64,000 bases of DNA. Origin: Ctenosaura bakeri (taxonomy: Eukaryota > Chordata > Lepidosauria > Squamata > Iguanidae). Below, one piece after another: positions 28,101-42,900 of the stretch. Location of the stretch: assembly GCA_948474755.1 (NCBI GenBank), contig CAOLHI010002567.1:181287-245286 (forward strand). Reading direction: 5' to 3'. A program made the translations under genes and the position numbers. Position 1 is the first letter of the stretch; each line of letters begins with the position of its first letter. Under the pieces are notes generated by a model. It made no database searches. It was not told the DNA's origin and was given only the letters and a program-made list of their open reading frames with translations.

Positions 28101-31100
28101 CCACACAACATAAACATTTTCTAATGAGCAGCTTAAGTAGGGGCTGACAAAATTACTCATTGCAATCATGTTCACACAATAAATGCAACTACTGAATACA
28201 CAAGGGAAATCTGGACAGGTGAAGGTCAGATTTTTTACTTCTAAAATAAATCCTTCATATTTGTAAAGGAGCCATTCCGTTGCAGATGTTCAGGGCAATA
28301 AGAAGTTTATTTATGGAACTGAAGACTCTATTGAAAGCTGTGAATAAATGATGAACTCATTGGTGAAGACCTTCTCCAATTAACAAGCAGCAGCTGTTTG
28401 TCTTTCTATTTTCGGGACCAATTGATTAAAATTGCACGCCTCATTTAAAAAGGACTTTCTTGTATTTTACCTGAGGAAAAAAAAGAAACATCACACCCTT
28501 TTTTCAAAGTACTTGCCTTTCTGATTTATGGAGTCTCTTTTCGGTTGAATGCAAATTTCAAAACCAAAAGAGACATTTTGTTTTAATGTGCATATTCTTA
28601 GCATGCACATCAAAACAATGAAGCAATGAAATATGAATATGAATAGAGTAGAATATTTACATATAATAATTCTCTATGTTGTGCAGGAAAACCCTGGCCT
28701 TATGATTATTCCAGTTTTTATTGCAGTTCACTGTGCTGTTCAGACAACAATCATGGGAAATACAATACTAAAATAAACCATGAACATCTCCAAGACAAAA
28801 TTTTCCTTCCATTTAAAACAAGGATTTCAACTCAGGAATGTCAGCCTTTGGACAATGACAATACCTAATTTCAAGATTTTCCTATTTAATGATTTTTGCA
28901 TTATATACTAAACAATGCATACAATTGCTCATTAAGCAATGACACAGGATTGTAATAAAGCTCATCACTACCTAGCCAAGAACAGGATGGGGTGAAATTG
29001 GTGAATTAATTGCTACCTTCTGCCTCTGAACCTTCTTGAGCATAATCATAACTGTTACTTCCACAGGATTTATCCACAACCAGAGGGATATTTGACAGCC
29101 AGCATGGTGTAGTGGTTTGAGTGTTGCATTAGGACACTGGGAGACCAGAGTTTGAATTTCGACTCTGCCATGGAAGCCTACTGGCTGAGCTTTGGCAAGT
29201 CATACTTTCTCAGTCTCAGAGGAAGGCAAGGGCAAACTTCCTCTGAACAAATTCTCTCAAGAAAAAACCCATCATAGATTCAGGGGTTGCTATAAGTCTA
29301 CTTATGGCAACCTGACTTTGGATGTGTACAAAAGCCTCTCTTTGAAAATACTACCTTTAGAAAACACAGAGGATATGCATGTGGTTCTTGAGTACTGGGT
29401 TGTAAATATTTATCCCAGTGCAGTAATTCACTGTAAGATGAATCACAAGTTTTAATGTCCACGTGGGGAGCCCCTAGTTACAGATCTTCCCCTCTCTATT
29501 GGTGGTATTTCTCTGGCTGTACAAAGTATTCCTGGAATTATGGATTAATCACTGAGAAAATAAACTATATTACAGCAACTTCTCACACATATGGCTATTC
29601 TGGATAAGATAAAACTTTAGTCCTATACCAACTTACATGGGAGTAAGGCAGACTGGGAGCTGCTTTTTGAGTAAAAATGCACTGTAAAATATTTTTATAC
29701 TGCCATGCATCAAAAATTGATCCCAGAGTATTTTACACTTTATTTAAATCTGTCTTGATGACTTTACTGCCTATTCACACACAGTATGATGTAAACAGAA
29801 GTTTAGAGTGGCTATATAACTCACTGCATATCTTGTACTTTAGCAAAATCTATTTAGGCTCAACTTCAAGAAAAAGATTAGCATTGAGATTTTTAGTGTC
29901 AGGAAACCAAATCTGAATGGATAGATTTCTCATTTATCATGACATTTTTATAACATAATTTCAAAATAGCAGTAGAAACATCAAAAATCAAGAGCAAACA
30001 AGACAACATCTGTCATACTATTCCTTTAGTATATAATGCAGAGAAAATTACTACCAGGAAACAATTTTGAAAATAACTCCCAGTAACATTAAAATGTACT
30101 CAGAAAACTGGTATGGACAGATGGATATGTTATCATATTTATAGTATTTTTTTTTTAAATGTGACTACAAAGCAAACTGGTTCTTGTGTAAATGTTCTCT
30201 ACAATCAAAACTGTTTGGGGACTTCAAAATCCAGATCTGCTTTTTCCTTAACATTATTTGGCTTGGATGCAATCCATTCCATGATATACAAGCGGAAGAA
30301 ACTTTTGCATACATGAAGTGGTAACTGGTCCCGAATGTTCCTCAGAAATCATTGGAGAAACTCTCCTAACATTCAGGGAGGGATGAGGGTGGGGTTACAA
30401 AGGGCTTCTAGCAGGTGGAGAATTGGAAGACTCCTTGATGCAAGCAGAAGTAAACATACTTATTTATATGCCTCAGTTTTTACCACATTTCCAAAAAGCT
30501 TTACCTCAGCAGGTCATGATGCACTTAAAAGAATGCATGGAGTTTCAACCAACCTCCACTGACATGTAGTTAACCCCTTGTGAAATATATGTCTTTGTCC
30601 TCTCTATTTTTTTTCTTTCTCCATATGCCAACATGCCTTTCAAGCAGTTCCTCATGGTGAAGGATGGTATGCTTCATCTTTAAGTAGTGACAACACTTTG
30701 CTCATTCCTCATTCCACATCCCACAACTTTTGTTCTCAGTTGCCATGCATTTTTGAAGCAATGACTACAATCCTGAAATGCTTACAGGGAATTTCAGCAT
30801 CAGCAACTATGGCAATTTAATCTCACAAGTTACTTGCATTGCATTTAAAGTTCAAAGCCGTGGTACTCAGATATGGGTCACAATAAATTCTTCACCATCG
30901 GTCTGGATCTAGTGTGTCCAGCATGTTTATCCTATCATCTCTCTATTACATAACTAAATCACTATAAATTACAGTAAGAAACCATTTGTGTTCCCCACTG
31001 TCTGTGCCTTTTACTCTTTAGACACCTCTAGTATACATAATGCATGATTCATATATACTTGCATTTGAGTATTTTCTATTTCACAGGCAGCCTCTTCTGG

Positions 31101-33948
31101 GAACTTTGTTGGGATATTTTATTTCCTTCAAGCAACTTCCTGTGACACCTGGATTGTCTTCTGATCCTACGTATTTATACTGATGTTGAACACAATCCAC
31201 AACTGTGTTCTGATACATCCTATGATATCTTGTTACTTTCCATCTTGTACCAGAGCAGACAACTGAGTCATCAGAAAACCCCACACATACCTGGGACTGA
31301 ATTTTATGGCTGATTGCAGGCCATGGGTACGCCTGAGGTTTGTTGCAGCTTTGTTCTGTGCTGATGCAAGGGGGTGGGAAACAAGGGTAACAACAGCACA
31401 GCAAAACATTTTAATGGAATGATTCCTTGAATAATAAATACTATTCAGGTGCCCAGCAGAGTTTGTTAAAAAGCTATGAAACTTGATGTGGCTGATGAGA
31501 CTTCTTGTCCTATTTTCTATTTTGAGCAGACATTTGAATAATGTGAAGCTGACATCAAAAGAGCTAGCATACATTTTAAAGCAAAGATTTTTTTTTCTTT
31601 AGAGATTAGCGAGGAATAGCAAATACAATGAGAGTCTAAAATGCAGCCCAAACAGGATACTGTATAAATATTGATTAAATTGGGAACAGTCCTGCTGATT
31701 AAATTTATTGTTATATACTTTTGCTTACCAGTTAATACCTACTTTTATTCTGTACTGTATATACCTTTTTATATTATGAATATCTAATAATTAACAATAA
31801 ATTGTAAACCTACTTTTTGTGGTCACACAAACAGGTGAACTGTAAACAGACTCTCCTGCAGGATCTGTGACCTTAAGCCGAAATCTGTAGGTTGTTCTAG
31901 GTTCAAGACCTTCCACAACATGCTGTCGAGCATATCCACTAAAAAAAAAAAAAGTAATGACAAATCTTTCCCAATTCTCCTAATTCTCCAGAACAGTAAC
32001 AGAATAATAACAATACCAACAGCCCATGATATATATGTTCATATGAAACCATATGCCCTCTACTGCACATAAATATCAAACATTTGTGTGTGACTACTGC
32101 AAAACAGATGAACAAAAAACCCCTCAAGCTTACCTATGCTCTGCATTCTTAAAGAAAAAACAACTACTAAAGAAGCCAAGTACCTCCAAAATCAAAAGCC
32201 AGACTATTAGCCTAAGCATCATTAACACACTTTGAACACATTTTCAAGGGCAAAAAGTCAGGCTTGATCTATCTAATTTAACATTTTCACCTATTCTTTG
32301 TATGGTAAACAGAGTTTTAAATCCAATTGCTAGTCTTAACTACTGTAGATCCCTTCAATCAATTGCCAAATAGTAAGTCAATACTTTTGTAAAACCTATT
32401 GATTCAACAGAACTACTCTAGACGAAGCAATTGGATTTAGACCATTAAAGTCTATCTGAATGATACAGAATTTGCCATTCATGTGAAGAGCAAACAAAAA
32501 CAGAAACCTTTTAAGCATTTGACATTAAAGGGAGAATTTTTTTAGAACCTTCAGAATATTTTAAATTTTTTTAAAAAATGTTGATAGCATAAGATAGCCA
32601 GCTTGACAAACGTTCATATAGTCTAATTCATACAGTCTAATTCTGCCACCTAGTGACAACTTTAACACAGAATTTTTCTAGTGTTTGAGAAATTCATGAT
32701 GACTCAGAACAACCATAGTAGTCAGAGGGCCACTGGAAAGCTATATAGCAGTACAGACAATTCATCTGTTTTAAAAACATAAATCAGTTCTTCAAATGCT
32801 AAAGGTACCTGATAATAAGTAATAAACAATCCAACAAATACAGTTAAGTTTGGATCTAGATCTTCAGTGAAACAATAATTTTACTTTGAAACATCTCGTA
32901 CTTGATCTACAGTTAGGGAAACAGCAGGGCAGTTTGGCTGAAGCTGCAAGAAACAGAATCAGGAGACTCATGGGGAGAGAGGGAAACAACAGAAACAACT
33001 CTGACCCACCACTGATTAATTTCCATGAACAGAGAACCTTCTCCCTTTAGGTCAACACATCACTATTCACTCCACTGATGTATTCCAGTTATATCTGTAG
33101 AATAGCTAGAGTGGTTTTAGAACCATGGATTTAAACAATATATTTCACTGAATTGTTCCCTCTGCTTTCTTTTCAGTTGACAGAAAAACAACAGTAGAAC
33201 AGCACTTACGTATAAATTAGACCATATTTATGCAACTTTGGATCCTCTTCTTCAATAGAAAATTTTAACCATTGCTCTTGTGGGCCCTTTCGTTGTTCTT
33301 CCAAATCCCAACTTAACTGAATATTGTGATGGCTCACATGGCCTACAACTGGAGGGTGTGGTTTTAAGATGGAACGTCTTTCTGCAATGAACCACATCAG
33401 AGTATTATCAATAATAATAACAATATACAAATACAATACGCAAACGTCTCTCAAGTAATGCACTTAAAGGAACAGAGCCTTACTTAGAGAAATCATGGAC
33501 ACCCAATTAATTATTTCTTGCTTAGATCCAACGTATACCCACAACTTTATTATGTTTTTAGTATATTTATTCATTGTCTGAAAAGATAACACCAAAATGC
33601 AACCTGTTCTCACTGATTCTCTCACTATGATAGCAAAAGGGAAACTATTTGGAATTTGAAAAGCAATACAGGAACAAAATACCTAAATTCTGAATAACTG
33701 TAGCTTTAGTTCAAACAGATACAGCTTATATGATACTCATTTCAATGCTGCTCACAACCTGGAGTTTTGTGACATCATAACTACACTCAAACAGGAAACA
33801 GAAACATAATGGCTTTATGAGAGCATGTCAAGGTCTAATGATTGTCTTGCATTTGGAAATTTCTATCTTGGGAGATACAGTACCAAAAAAACCCAAAATG
33901 CCCAACCCACACTATGAAATTGATATACAAAGAAGAGCCTCATCTGCA

Positions 33949-33979
<31 letters not shown>

Positions 33980-36900
33980 GTTTTTTTTAGAAGGTACCAG
34001 TGAATATTTTTGTAATCAAGACAGCTACATAACTGCTATACAACAAAAAGATATTTATATATTTCCATCTTATAGAAAGTCCATCATATGAAAAATGTGA
34101 TAGGGAAAGGTCTATTCACTGTCCTTTTATAGTGAACTCGGCTCCATTCTTCTTTCTTTAAAAAAAAAAAATCTAAATCAATTGAAGGTCCAAGAAAGTC
34201 ATCATTATAATATCTTGCTACAAATTCAGTTCTGGAGTTTAGTTTACCTTCTCTGAAGTCACCTGCAACTCATGAATAATGAAAAATTAAACAGAACTGA
34301 TTCTCCTTTTAATAATCTTCTTTAATTATTTAAACCAATTCCTTAAGCAGAATTACTTAGTACACCAGAAAAATCTTCCATCTATCTAACATCTTTCTTT
34401 GGGGGAAAAAACTGACATAACAAAAACAAATAAGACAAGAAATATAACAAAACAAAAAGTGACACTATAATATTCAAGCAAACAGCAACTATCTAGCAAT
34501 CTTAGATGTTTCTCTGAACCTTCCACTGCTCAGTAATGATCAGAACTGAAGGATGACTCTAGTGCCAGCAATCAGATGTGGGCACTTATCACAAAGATTT
34601 AGTATTTGAAGGGAAATATTTGCAGGAAAAATTAAATGGTGAACATATTATAGGTACATTTTGTCATACAAAACTCATTGTGAAAGGGAAAAATACCTAT
34701 GGCTATGCTGCCTGTGGGTTCAGGGAGCTGCAGTCAAAAAGTAACATTTCCAGGCTTTGACACATCATAAGCTTAGATAAAAAGAAATTACTACAACTCA
34801 AAATGAGTTCGTCCAACAATTTAATGCTTCTTCTTGGGATTCTTGCTGCTTCCCTATCTGAACATTCTCTTAATTTTTTTAAAAAAATATTTCAACAGAA
34901 AGATGACACATTTGGAATTGTTTATGAAGTCTTATGACATAGGTTGACACATTACACATAAATGGAGACAAATTCTCTAGATACATTTCCATGTTGTTGT
35001 GATCCTTACTAGGTCCCCTTCTGTGTCTCCCTGAGTGCCTGATTAATTTTTTTTAAAAAAATTGCAAAGTAATAAACGTTAATGGTGCTATTAGTGTGTT
35101 TTCTTCCTCAGAGGAAGATCACCTCCTCCCTTCCTCTCTCTGTTCATTCACAGTAGGGTTGCCAGATCTCTGGACTGAGCCCCGAGTCTCCAGTTTCCAT
35201 GGGTCATCTCCAGGCAGGAGACAAGGGTAGAATTCTGGGGATCCTCTCATTCTGGGGACCTCAGATTCAGGCAAAAGGAAAAGACTGTCTGCAAATCTCC
35301 AGCTCAGTTAGTAGAGCAGCAGCTTGCTACAATTTGCCATGCTTAATTGATCTGCTGGTTCAACTTGCAAACACTCTACGGGGGGATCTATGTTGTTGTT
35401 GTGTGCCTTCAAGCCATTTCCCACTTATGGTGACTCTAAGGAGAACCTATCATGGGGTTTTCTGGGGTTGAGAGTGTACGCCGTCCCCAAGGTCACCCAG
35501 TGGGTTTCCATAGCCAAGCAGGGAATCGAACTCTGGTCTCCAGGGTCAAAGTCCAAAACTCAAACTGCACCATGCTGGCTCTCCAGGTGGAGATCTATGC
35601 ATTTACTTAATTGGTGTCCTCCTTCACTGCCAGTCATCATGACGCCAGGGCTCACCTTCCATTCTGCTCTGCATTCACCTTCTAGCAGTGGTGGAGCTTG
35701 GAGTGTGTGGGGGGGTGGGAAGGGGCGGGGCTATGGCACAAGGGGTGTGGTCACTGTGCATAGGGGTGTGGCTTTGGTGTGGGGGGCATGGCCAGGGCAC
35801 GCAGGGGAGTGGCCAGGGCATGCAGGGGTGTGGCTACAGACCAGGACACCCCAAAAACATTGCCGCTTGGGGCGAATCGCATTCTCTGCTCCCACATCCC
35901 TATGTGACTGCCTTCTAGCCAGAAGCAATTATCCTGTTCCTTATCCTGCTCCAGTAGATGAGAAAGAATGATCCCCTTATTTTTTAGCTAAGATTATTTT
36001 CTTAATTTCCAAGCAAAAACATTATATACTCTCTCTCTCTCTCTCTTTTGCTCTCTCTCTCTCTGTATGTGTATGAATGACAAGCTGTGAGTAATGATGA
36101 TTCCGCACAAAGTGAGACTGTGGGCTTTTCCAGCCTACATTGTTATAGTGCTATTATTCCACTTTCAACATCCTGTGGAATTCTGGGGTTTGTAGCTTTC
36201 TGAGGCCAAAGAGCTCCCTGGCTGAAAATTCTAAATGCCCCTCCCTAAACTGCAAACCCCAGGATTCCATAGGATGTTGAAAGTGGAATAATAGTCCTAT
36301 CAACAGTGTAGTGCAGAAAGGCCCTGTGTGTTCAAAGCAAACAAACAGAGAAGTATATTCACTGTAGTTTACTCCTTTTGCAGTACAATTCTGAATTATT
36401 TAAAATAAATCTCTAGCACTCTAGCACAAAAGAAACAGTTTCCTGTGCTTTAAAAAAATCATTCACCATATACTCACACTTTAATCAATTTGAGCAAAGT
36501 TTCCATTGATATATCTATTCCAGGGCTTTCCAAATGGTGTGCCACAACACAATAGTGTGTCACCTGAAGTGTGTAGGTGTATCACCTATAATCTTGGAAA
36601 TGTGTGTTATTATTTATAAACCATATATTTTTAAAAATATATCAAAGCTTTTCATGAGATATGTTGTGCCCCATACATTTTGTTTTTACCATTCATGTAT
36701 GTGTCTGTATCTCTTATAAGGAGTTAGTTTAATCTTCAGTTTGCTAGTAAAACTGAATTACTGTGTTGCAAAATGATGCATGTCTAAAAAGTGTGTCATC
36801 AACATGATAAGTTTGGAAAGTTCTGATCTAATCCTTTCTCAGTCTGGCAGCTTCAACCCAAGTTGAAATTGACTAGCAGGGGCAGGAGTGGGAGGCAGGG

Positions 36901-39900
36901 AGGCAGATTGATTCTTTTGACCACAGGAGCCTGCTGCTTTATCAGGTTATCACTAACTTTTTAAAAAAGCATTACAATAGATACAGAAGAGAAATAGGGA
37001 AGAGGGTGGAAACCTTCTGAAAACTGAGAGGAGTGAGGGTTTGGATTTACCTACTTCAACTGACACAATTCATGTGATAACTAAAAAGATCAGTTGGTGG
37101 TTTTCTTTCTTTAAAGAAATGCCCTCAGCTTTCAGGTAGAAATCAAATACTTCAGATTAATGGAGAAAGGGAGGGGAAATAGCCCCAAACATTGGTTAAT
37201 TGACAAAGTATCATTTAAATCTCTTTTTTAAAAAAATGCAGGGCATTCATCAGCCAAGAGCATCATCTCCTGACACATATGTCCCACCTGGAAATGATAA
37301 ATTACCAATTACATAAGAGAGACCCATCAAAAAAGAATCAAATCTTGGGTAGCTCAGTCCTACAGAAACATGTGTGACAGCAGTTAAATCACCATATTTA
37401 GCATGGCAACCAAAAGTCCATTTTCCATGGAAAAACGCCAGAATACTTTTGATGTAAAACACAAAGCCACTGTATTTTCAAGCACACAGCTACTTTACCA
37501 TACTAATTTACCCTTAGGGGACTGAAGATGTTCATAGCGATTCCAAAGCTCAGGAAAGTAACTTTTGGACTGTAACTCCCAAAATCTCCCACAATACAAA
37601 CAGTTCAGAATTTGTTATGTGTGTTCATTTTTTGTGTGTTAACCAGAGGTGAGAAAGGGGTGTTGCAATCCAAAAGTTGCCTTTCCCACCTTGGACAAAT
37701 TAAAACAAAATATGAACACAGACAACAAGTTCTAAACTGTTTGTATTACAGATGGTTCCCCAGGGAAAACGAATATATGTAAAGTGTAATTACTCATTGT
37801 CTTAAGATGATTTTATTGTAACCTGCCCTGGGATTGTCAGAAAGTGTGGGATATAAATATTTTAATAAAGAAATATACAAATATATAAATACATGGGCTA
37901 TATCCAAGTTTGTTTTAATGTCAGCAGGCTGATTTTTACTAGTGGATAAAACTTCTGTCTCCATACAGTGCTGTGCAGATCCCCCAAATCTTCTTCAAAG
38001 AGTTGGGGTAACCTTTGGAGACAATCTTGGGTGGGTAGCAAGGGAAGTGAAATTGCTGTAGAAGATGAATAGACATAAATTTTCTATGCAAGCAAATTTC
38101 TGCAACATGGGATTTATCCTTATACCATATCTGCGTAGAGATACTACATTGTTATAGCAATGTAAATTCAATCCAGAATGTTTCTTGTAATCACATGTAA
38201 GTGGATCTATTTAGGCACTGCAGACCTTATAAATGTAGACCTATCATCATGAATTTAATACGGAACTAATCCTGTTTTGTAGCATCACAGCAAAGCTATA
38301 CTAGCCCTAATGCAGATTTCTCCAATCATATGTCTTAAATATGATTTGGGAAATGTAGATATATTTGATCTCTCATTGTAAAAAAAAAAAAAGTAAACAT
38401 ATTTAATTAGCCTAGATACTTCTAGTGAACAACTAGTGCATATTGGTTTTCAATGAACTGTTTAAATTTGTATTGTTCTCATTATGCTAGTAAAGGTATT
38501 AGAAAATAATGATTAAATAGCTTAGAAAGTATTAATTAAATATTTTGGGTAGAATTCACATTTTAACCAAAATAACATGTTTATATACTTAAATAGCACT
38601 CCTTATTAAACTAACAAGGTATATATATTTGCCTAGTTCCAAAGACATCTAGCAGTAGTAGGAAGAACATTTTTTTCTTAGGAGCGTTGCAAGAAAACCT
38701 GATAACGAGCATATTGACCTTTTTAAAAAAAACAACAGAAATGTCTACATCCTAACACAACACACCGTATATTACTGAACATCCTCCCTGTTGGCAACAA
38801 CTATAACAAGTATGTAATTCAAAAAATATATATAAAACACTCAGCATGAAGAAAGCACTTAACATACATCTTTTGAAGTAGATGCAGTAAGAAGCTTACA
38901 GGGTGTCATCTCAACGTTCTAACATGACTTATTGAATAGGTCACAATCAAAAGCTGACATAAAGATATTCTATTGTTACAAAATGCAACATTCTACAATG
39001 AAAGAATACAGGAGAGGGCTTAATTTTTAGCTCTTTATGGTCCATAGTCACCCAGCTTCCTTCATAAGTGATATATACTTCTTTCTTATGTGGTTAATAA
39101 TCAATAAGATCAGTTCTTAAGTAACAGAAAGCAAGTTACTGTTAACTTTGAATATTTAATTTGTTGCTCTCAAATCGCTCAGAAAAAATCTGTATCTATT
39201 TTCCTTATGCGTTCACAAGCTTCAAAACTAATCATAGGTACCCTATTCAAATTATAAGACCTCAAGATGATTCAGATTGACATTTGGATCATATATAAAG
39301 CAAAATACATAGACACCATTCATATTGCTTTGTTATAGAGGGTCTTTCATTTAAGCTAATGTGCCTTTGATACAATTAAGAAGATCTATAATTCCATCTC
39401 CTGAAAAGCAAAGAAAAATAACAATAGAATAAGCTCATCAATTTAGCACAGTTGAACTAACTTTTAATAGGTCAAAATTATTTTACTGCTGTTGATATTG
39501 TTATCTTTAATTCATACTGTGAACATCTCTGGAAACAAAACTTGAATACATATTTCAAAAAACAATTAAAACTTATGCAGGAATTTTAAAGCAGCTGTTT
39601 GATTCATATGCACATTAAGTTATATTAATAGAAACTGTTGCATTGTGGTATTAGAAACTGAAGAAAAGTAATATCTGCAAGTTATTTAAAACTAGCATTA
39701 GAACAGCAGAATATTTTGAATTAAAATTATTTAGCTATAACAACTATGTACACACTAACCTATTTACTTAATTTTTGGTCACAAAAATTTAATTCTATTA
39801 ACTATCGGATATACTGAGGCCAGCAGCGTGGCTTTGGCACTCATGGTAAATCTAATGTATGCCTGTGTCTTTGTTTTGTTCTACCTTCCGCATACAATGA

Positions 39901-42900
39901 CCAATCCCCCAAACCCTATCTTTTACATGCTGTCCCCTCTCCCCAACACAGTGATTTACTTGACCAGTGGAGACAAACAGCCTCCACTGACAGGCAAACA
40001 GGCTGAGAACCATCCAGCTATGTGTCTATATCAGGACACCCCATTATGAGGCATCCTCTGGGACTTCCCAGAGGTTTCCCAGAGGTCCTGGAAGCTTATG
40101 TTTTCACTCTCACTTATGGGTGCCAGATCTCAGGACCTGGTCCAGAGTCTCAGTTTTCATGTGTCATCTCTAGGTAGGAGACAAGAGTGCAGATTCTCCA
40201 GTTTTTGGGGACTCAGCTCCAAGTAATAGGAAAAGGCTGTCTGCAATCTCCAGACCAGCCGGTAAAGCAGCAGGTAGCTATAACTATTTGCTGCTGTAAC
40301 TTTCAAACACTTTCCAGGCAGTTCCATATATTTAATTAGTTTCTTTTTTTTAACATAATTTTTATTGATTTTACATAGTAATCTCTATTTCATACAATCA
40401 ATGTCACAAACAACCCAATATCACTTATATCCATTAATCTTTAAACTCCCTTATTCCTAGTATCTTATCAAATTAATAACTCCTCTTGATTTCTTCTACT
40501 TTTTGTCTCAGAACATATTCCTTAACTATGTGCAAATATATATGTATATATTCTTATTATCTTCTTTTTCTTCCTCCTCCCTCTTACCACAACTATGATG
40601 TTATAAATATATCATGCAATATACGTTATATAAATTAATCAATAATATTTATACTTTCTTCTTTTGGATGTAAATATGTGTAGATATAAATATATATTGT
40701 AATTATCTTCTTTTTCTTCCTTCTCTCTCATTACCCCCAATTATGATCTCATAAATACATTATACAATATGCATTATATAAAACAGTCAATAATATTAAT
40801 ATTTATATACATGTAAATACGTGAAAATATGTGTATATATTCTTATTGTCTTCTTTTCCTTCCTTCTCCCTCTTACTCCAATTATAAATATCGTACAGAG
40901 TATACAATATTATATTATAAATATAGTATAGAGTATACAATATACATTATATAAATCAGTAATATTTATAATTTCTTCTTTTGCATATTTACAGTCATTT
41001 TTACTTTAAATCAAGAATCCTCTCAATATAGTAATTTCTTTTTTTTTTCCTTCAAAAAATTTAAGAAAGGTTCCCAATCTTCTTGGAATTGTTCAGTCAT
41101 TTTCCCCTTCAATGTCACTGAAAATTTATCCATTTCTGCAATTTGTAATACTTTGGAAATCCACATTCTTTATGCCCACATTTTTGGGCATAAATGAGTC
41201 TTGCCATTATTTTATCATCACAAGATTTTATTTCTTAATTAGGTATTCCTAGTAGTACTAATTCAGGAATTAGTTGAATCTTAATTTTTAAGACTATTTA
41301 TTTAGTTTCTTCATTCTCTCCCAATCACTTTGGTGCCAAGTTTCACCCTGCATTTTACCCTGCATCCATCTTCAAGCTAAAATCAAGCAGGCTAGGTGGT
41401 GGTAACAGTTGCGTGTCTTCAAGTCATGTCCAATTTATGAGAATCCTAAAGTGAACTTATCATGGGGTTTTCTTGGCAAGATTTATTCAGATGGCTTTGC
41501 CTTTGCTGAGGCTGAGAGAGTGTGACTTGCCCAAGCTCACCCAGTGGGTTTCCATGGCTGAGTTCAAACCCTGCTCTCCAGAGTTGTAGTCCAACATTCA
41601 AACCACTATACCACACGGTTAAATGTTCCTTATTCCACCTTCCTAGGTAAGCAAGAAGGGAAAAGAACGATCCTTTCATTTCACCTTGATGTGGGAACAG
41701 CCCCTTTAGCTAAGACTTCTGTCTTTACTGCCAAATAGGAAAATATGTTCTCATCTACCCACCCATCTTTCTGTGTGTGTGTATGTATACACACGTGCAT
41801 GCATGCATGTGCACATGTGTGCATGTCTTTGAACGACAAGCTGCTTGTACCTAATGCACAACACTTAATGACATTTCCAGGAGCCATCCCTAGGTAATCC
41901 TGAACTGGCAACCCTACTCTAACCCCAGCTACAAGCACATAGCTGGACACTTCACCATCACCCCCTCACCATTGGTGGCTGTAGCATGTAAAATGAAGGG
42001 TGGGGGAGTGAAAGAAAAGATGGATGTATAGTTCTGCATGGGCAAACCTTATGTCTCTTCTCTTGATGCAAAATCTTGGTCTGTATTTTAAAAAACAAAG
42101 CTGCTGGTGGTATGGATAGGTAGACCAGACTATGTATACACTAACGTTGAAGCAGTTTTCTTTTGTTTTCTTTCATTTCACAGAGAAACTTTCTGTTAGC
42201 AACTAGGTCTCAACTGGTTGCAAGTTCCAAAGTATAAAGCATTTTTGAGATCATGCCAGGTAAAGAATGTGACTGGGGTTTTTCTTTAGAGGAACTGTTA
42301 AAAAAAAGTCTCACCTTAATATGTTTGGCTGGTAACAAACTGGGCATGCTATCACTTTTTTTTTCCAATTAGAGACTATATACTGTGTGACAAGTGCTGA
42401 ATGGGTGGCCAATCCTGGTGGTGCCAAAAACAGCAATGGCATGACATTTTTACCTCAAGTCATAACAGCCCAAGTTGGTGCAATATTCTGCCTGTCTGTA
42501 TTCTTATTTATTGTACTAATTTATTTTAGGATATGTATACTTTACTTTTTACATTTGAAGATGCCAGTTATTTATCACTCATCAGTCCACCAGAGTTCCC
42601 AAAACAGTTTACCATAAAATAGATTAAAATATTTTTTTAGCCCTACACAATAATACGGTTTTGGATGCCCAACAGAAACACAACAAGGATAAAGGCAACC
42701 TGATTTGCCTTGGAAACGAGTCCTTAATTTGGGTTGCTGCTTCAAACAAAGCTCTGTCTCAGCTAACATTTTAAAATATAAAAATAAGAACATTCAAATC
42801 TAAAAAGAAATAATCTAAAAGCATATATAAACCATATAAGGTGACAAGTACATACCTAGAGGTAGAGAAAAGTTTAAAAACAGTGGATTCTTCCATCAAT

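Larger units (their letters stand above)
26748..31813. other. FANK1 intron 3
   Basis: Contains a MIR-like fragment (27120-27235) and one tRNA-SINE (29098-29320). The rest is AT-rich unique-looking sequence. A 107-codon minus-strand frame at 31081-31404 is Cys-rich but unsupported. Confidence 0.6.
35150..36110. repeat. Interspersed repeat A, copy 1 (hosts two later insertions)
   Basis: AGGGTTGCCAGATCTCTGGA, then CCATGGGTCATCTCCAGGC, GGAAAAGACTGTCTGCAAAT and ATGAATGACAAGCTG all have counterparts in the same order in 40118-41930. It is interrupted by a SINE (35393-35591) and a G-rich segment (35687-35910), each flanked by target duplications. Class not identified. Confidence 0.6.
40118..41930. 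repeat. Interspersed repeat A, copy 2 (hosts an L1 end and a SINE)
   Basis: Same element as 35150-36110: GGTGCCAGATCTCAGGACCT, GTGTCATCTCTAGGTAGGAG, GGAAAAGGCTGTCTGCAATC, and at the end TTGAACGACAAGCTGC then GGCAACCCTACT. It was split by an L1 3' fragment (40346-41301) and a SINE (41400-41620). Confidence 0.6.

Noticed and set aside
31081..31404. 107-codon Cys-rich minus-strand ORF between FANK1 exons 3 and 4
   Set aside because: It is on the FANK1 strand, but its inclusion would interrupt the conserved exon 3-4 phase junction; no family recognised.
35390..35971. 193-codon plus-strand ORF
   Set aside because: Composed of SINE, repeat A and the G-rich insertion; not a gene.
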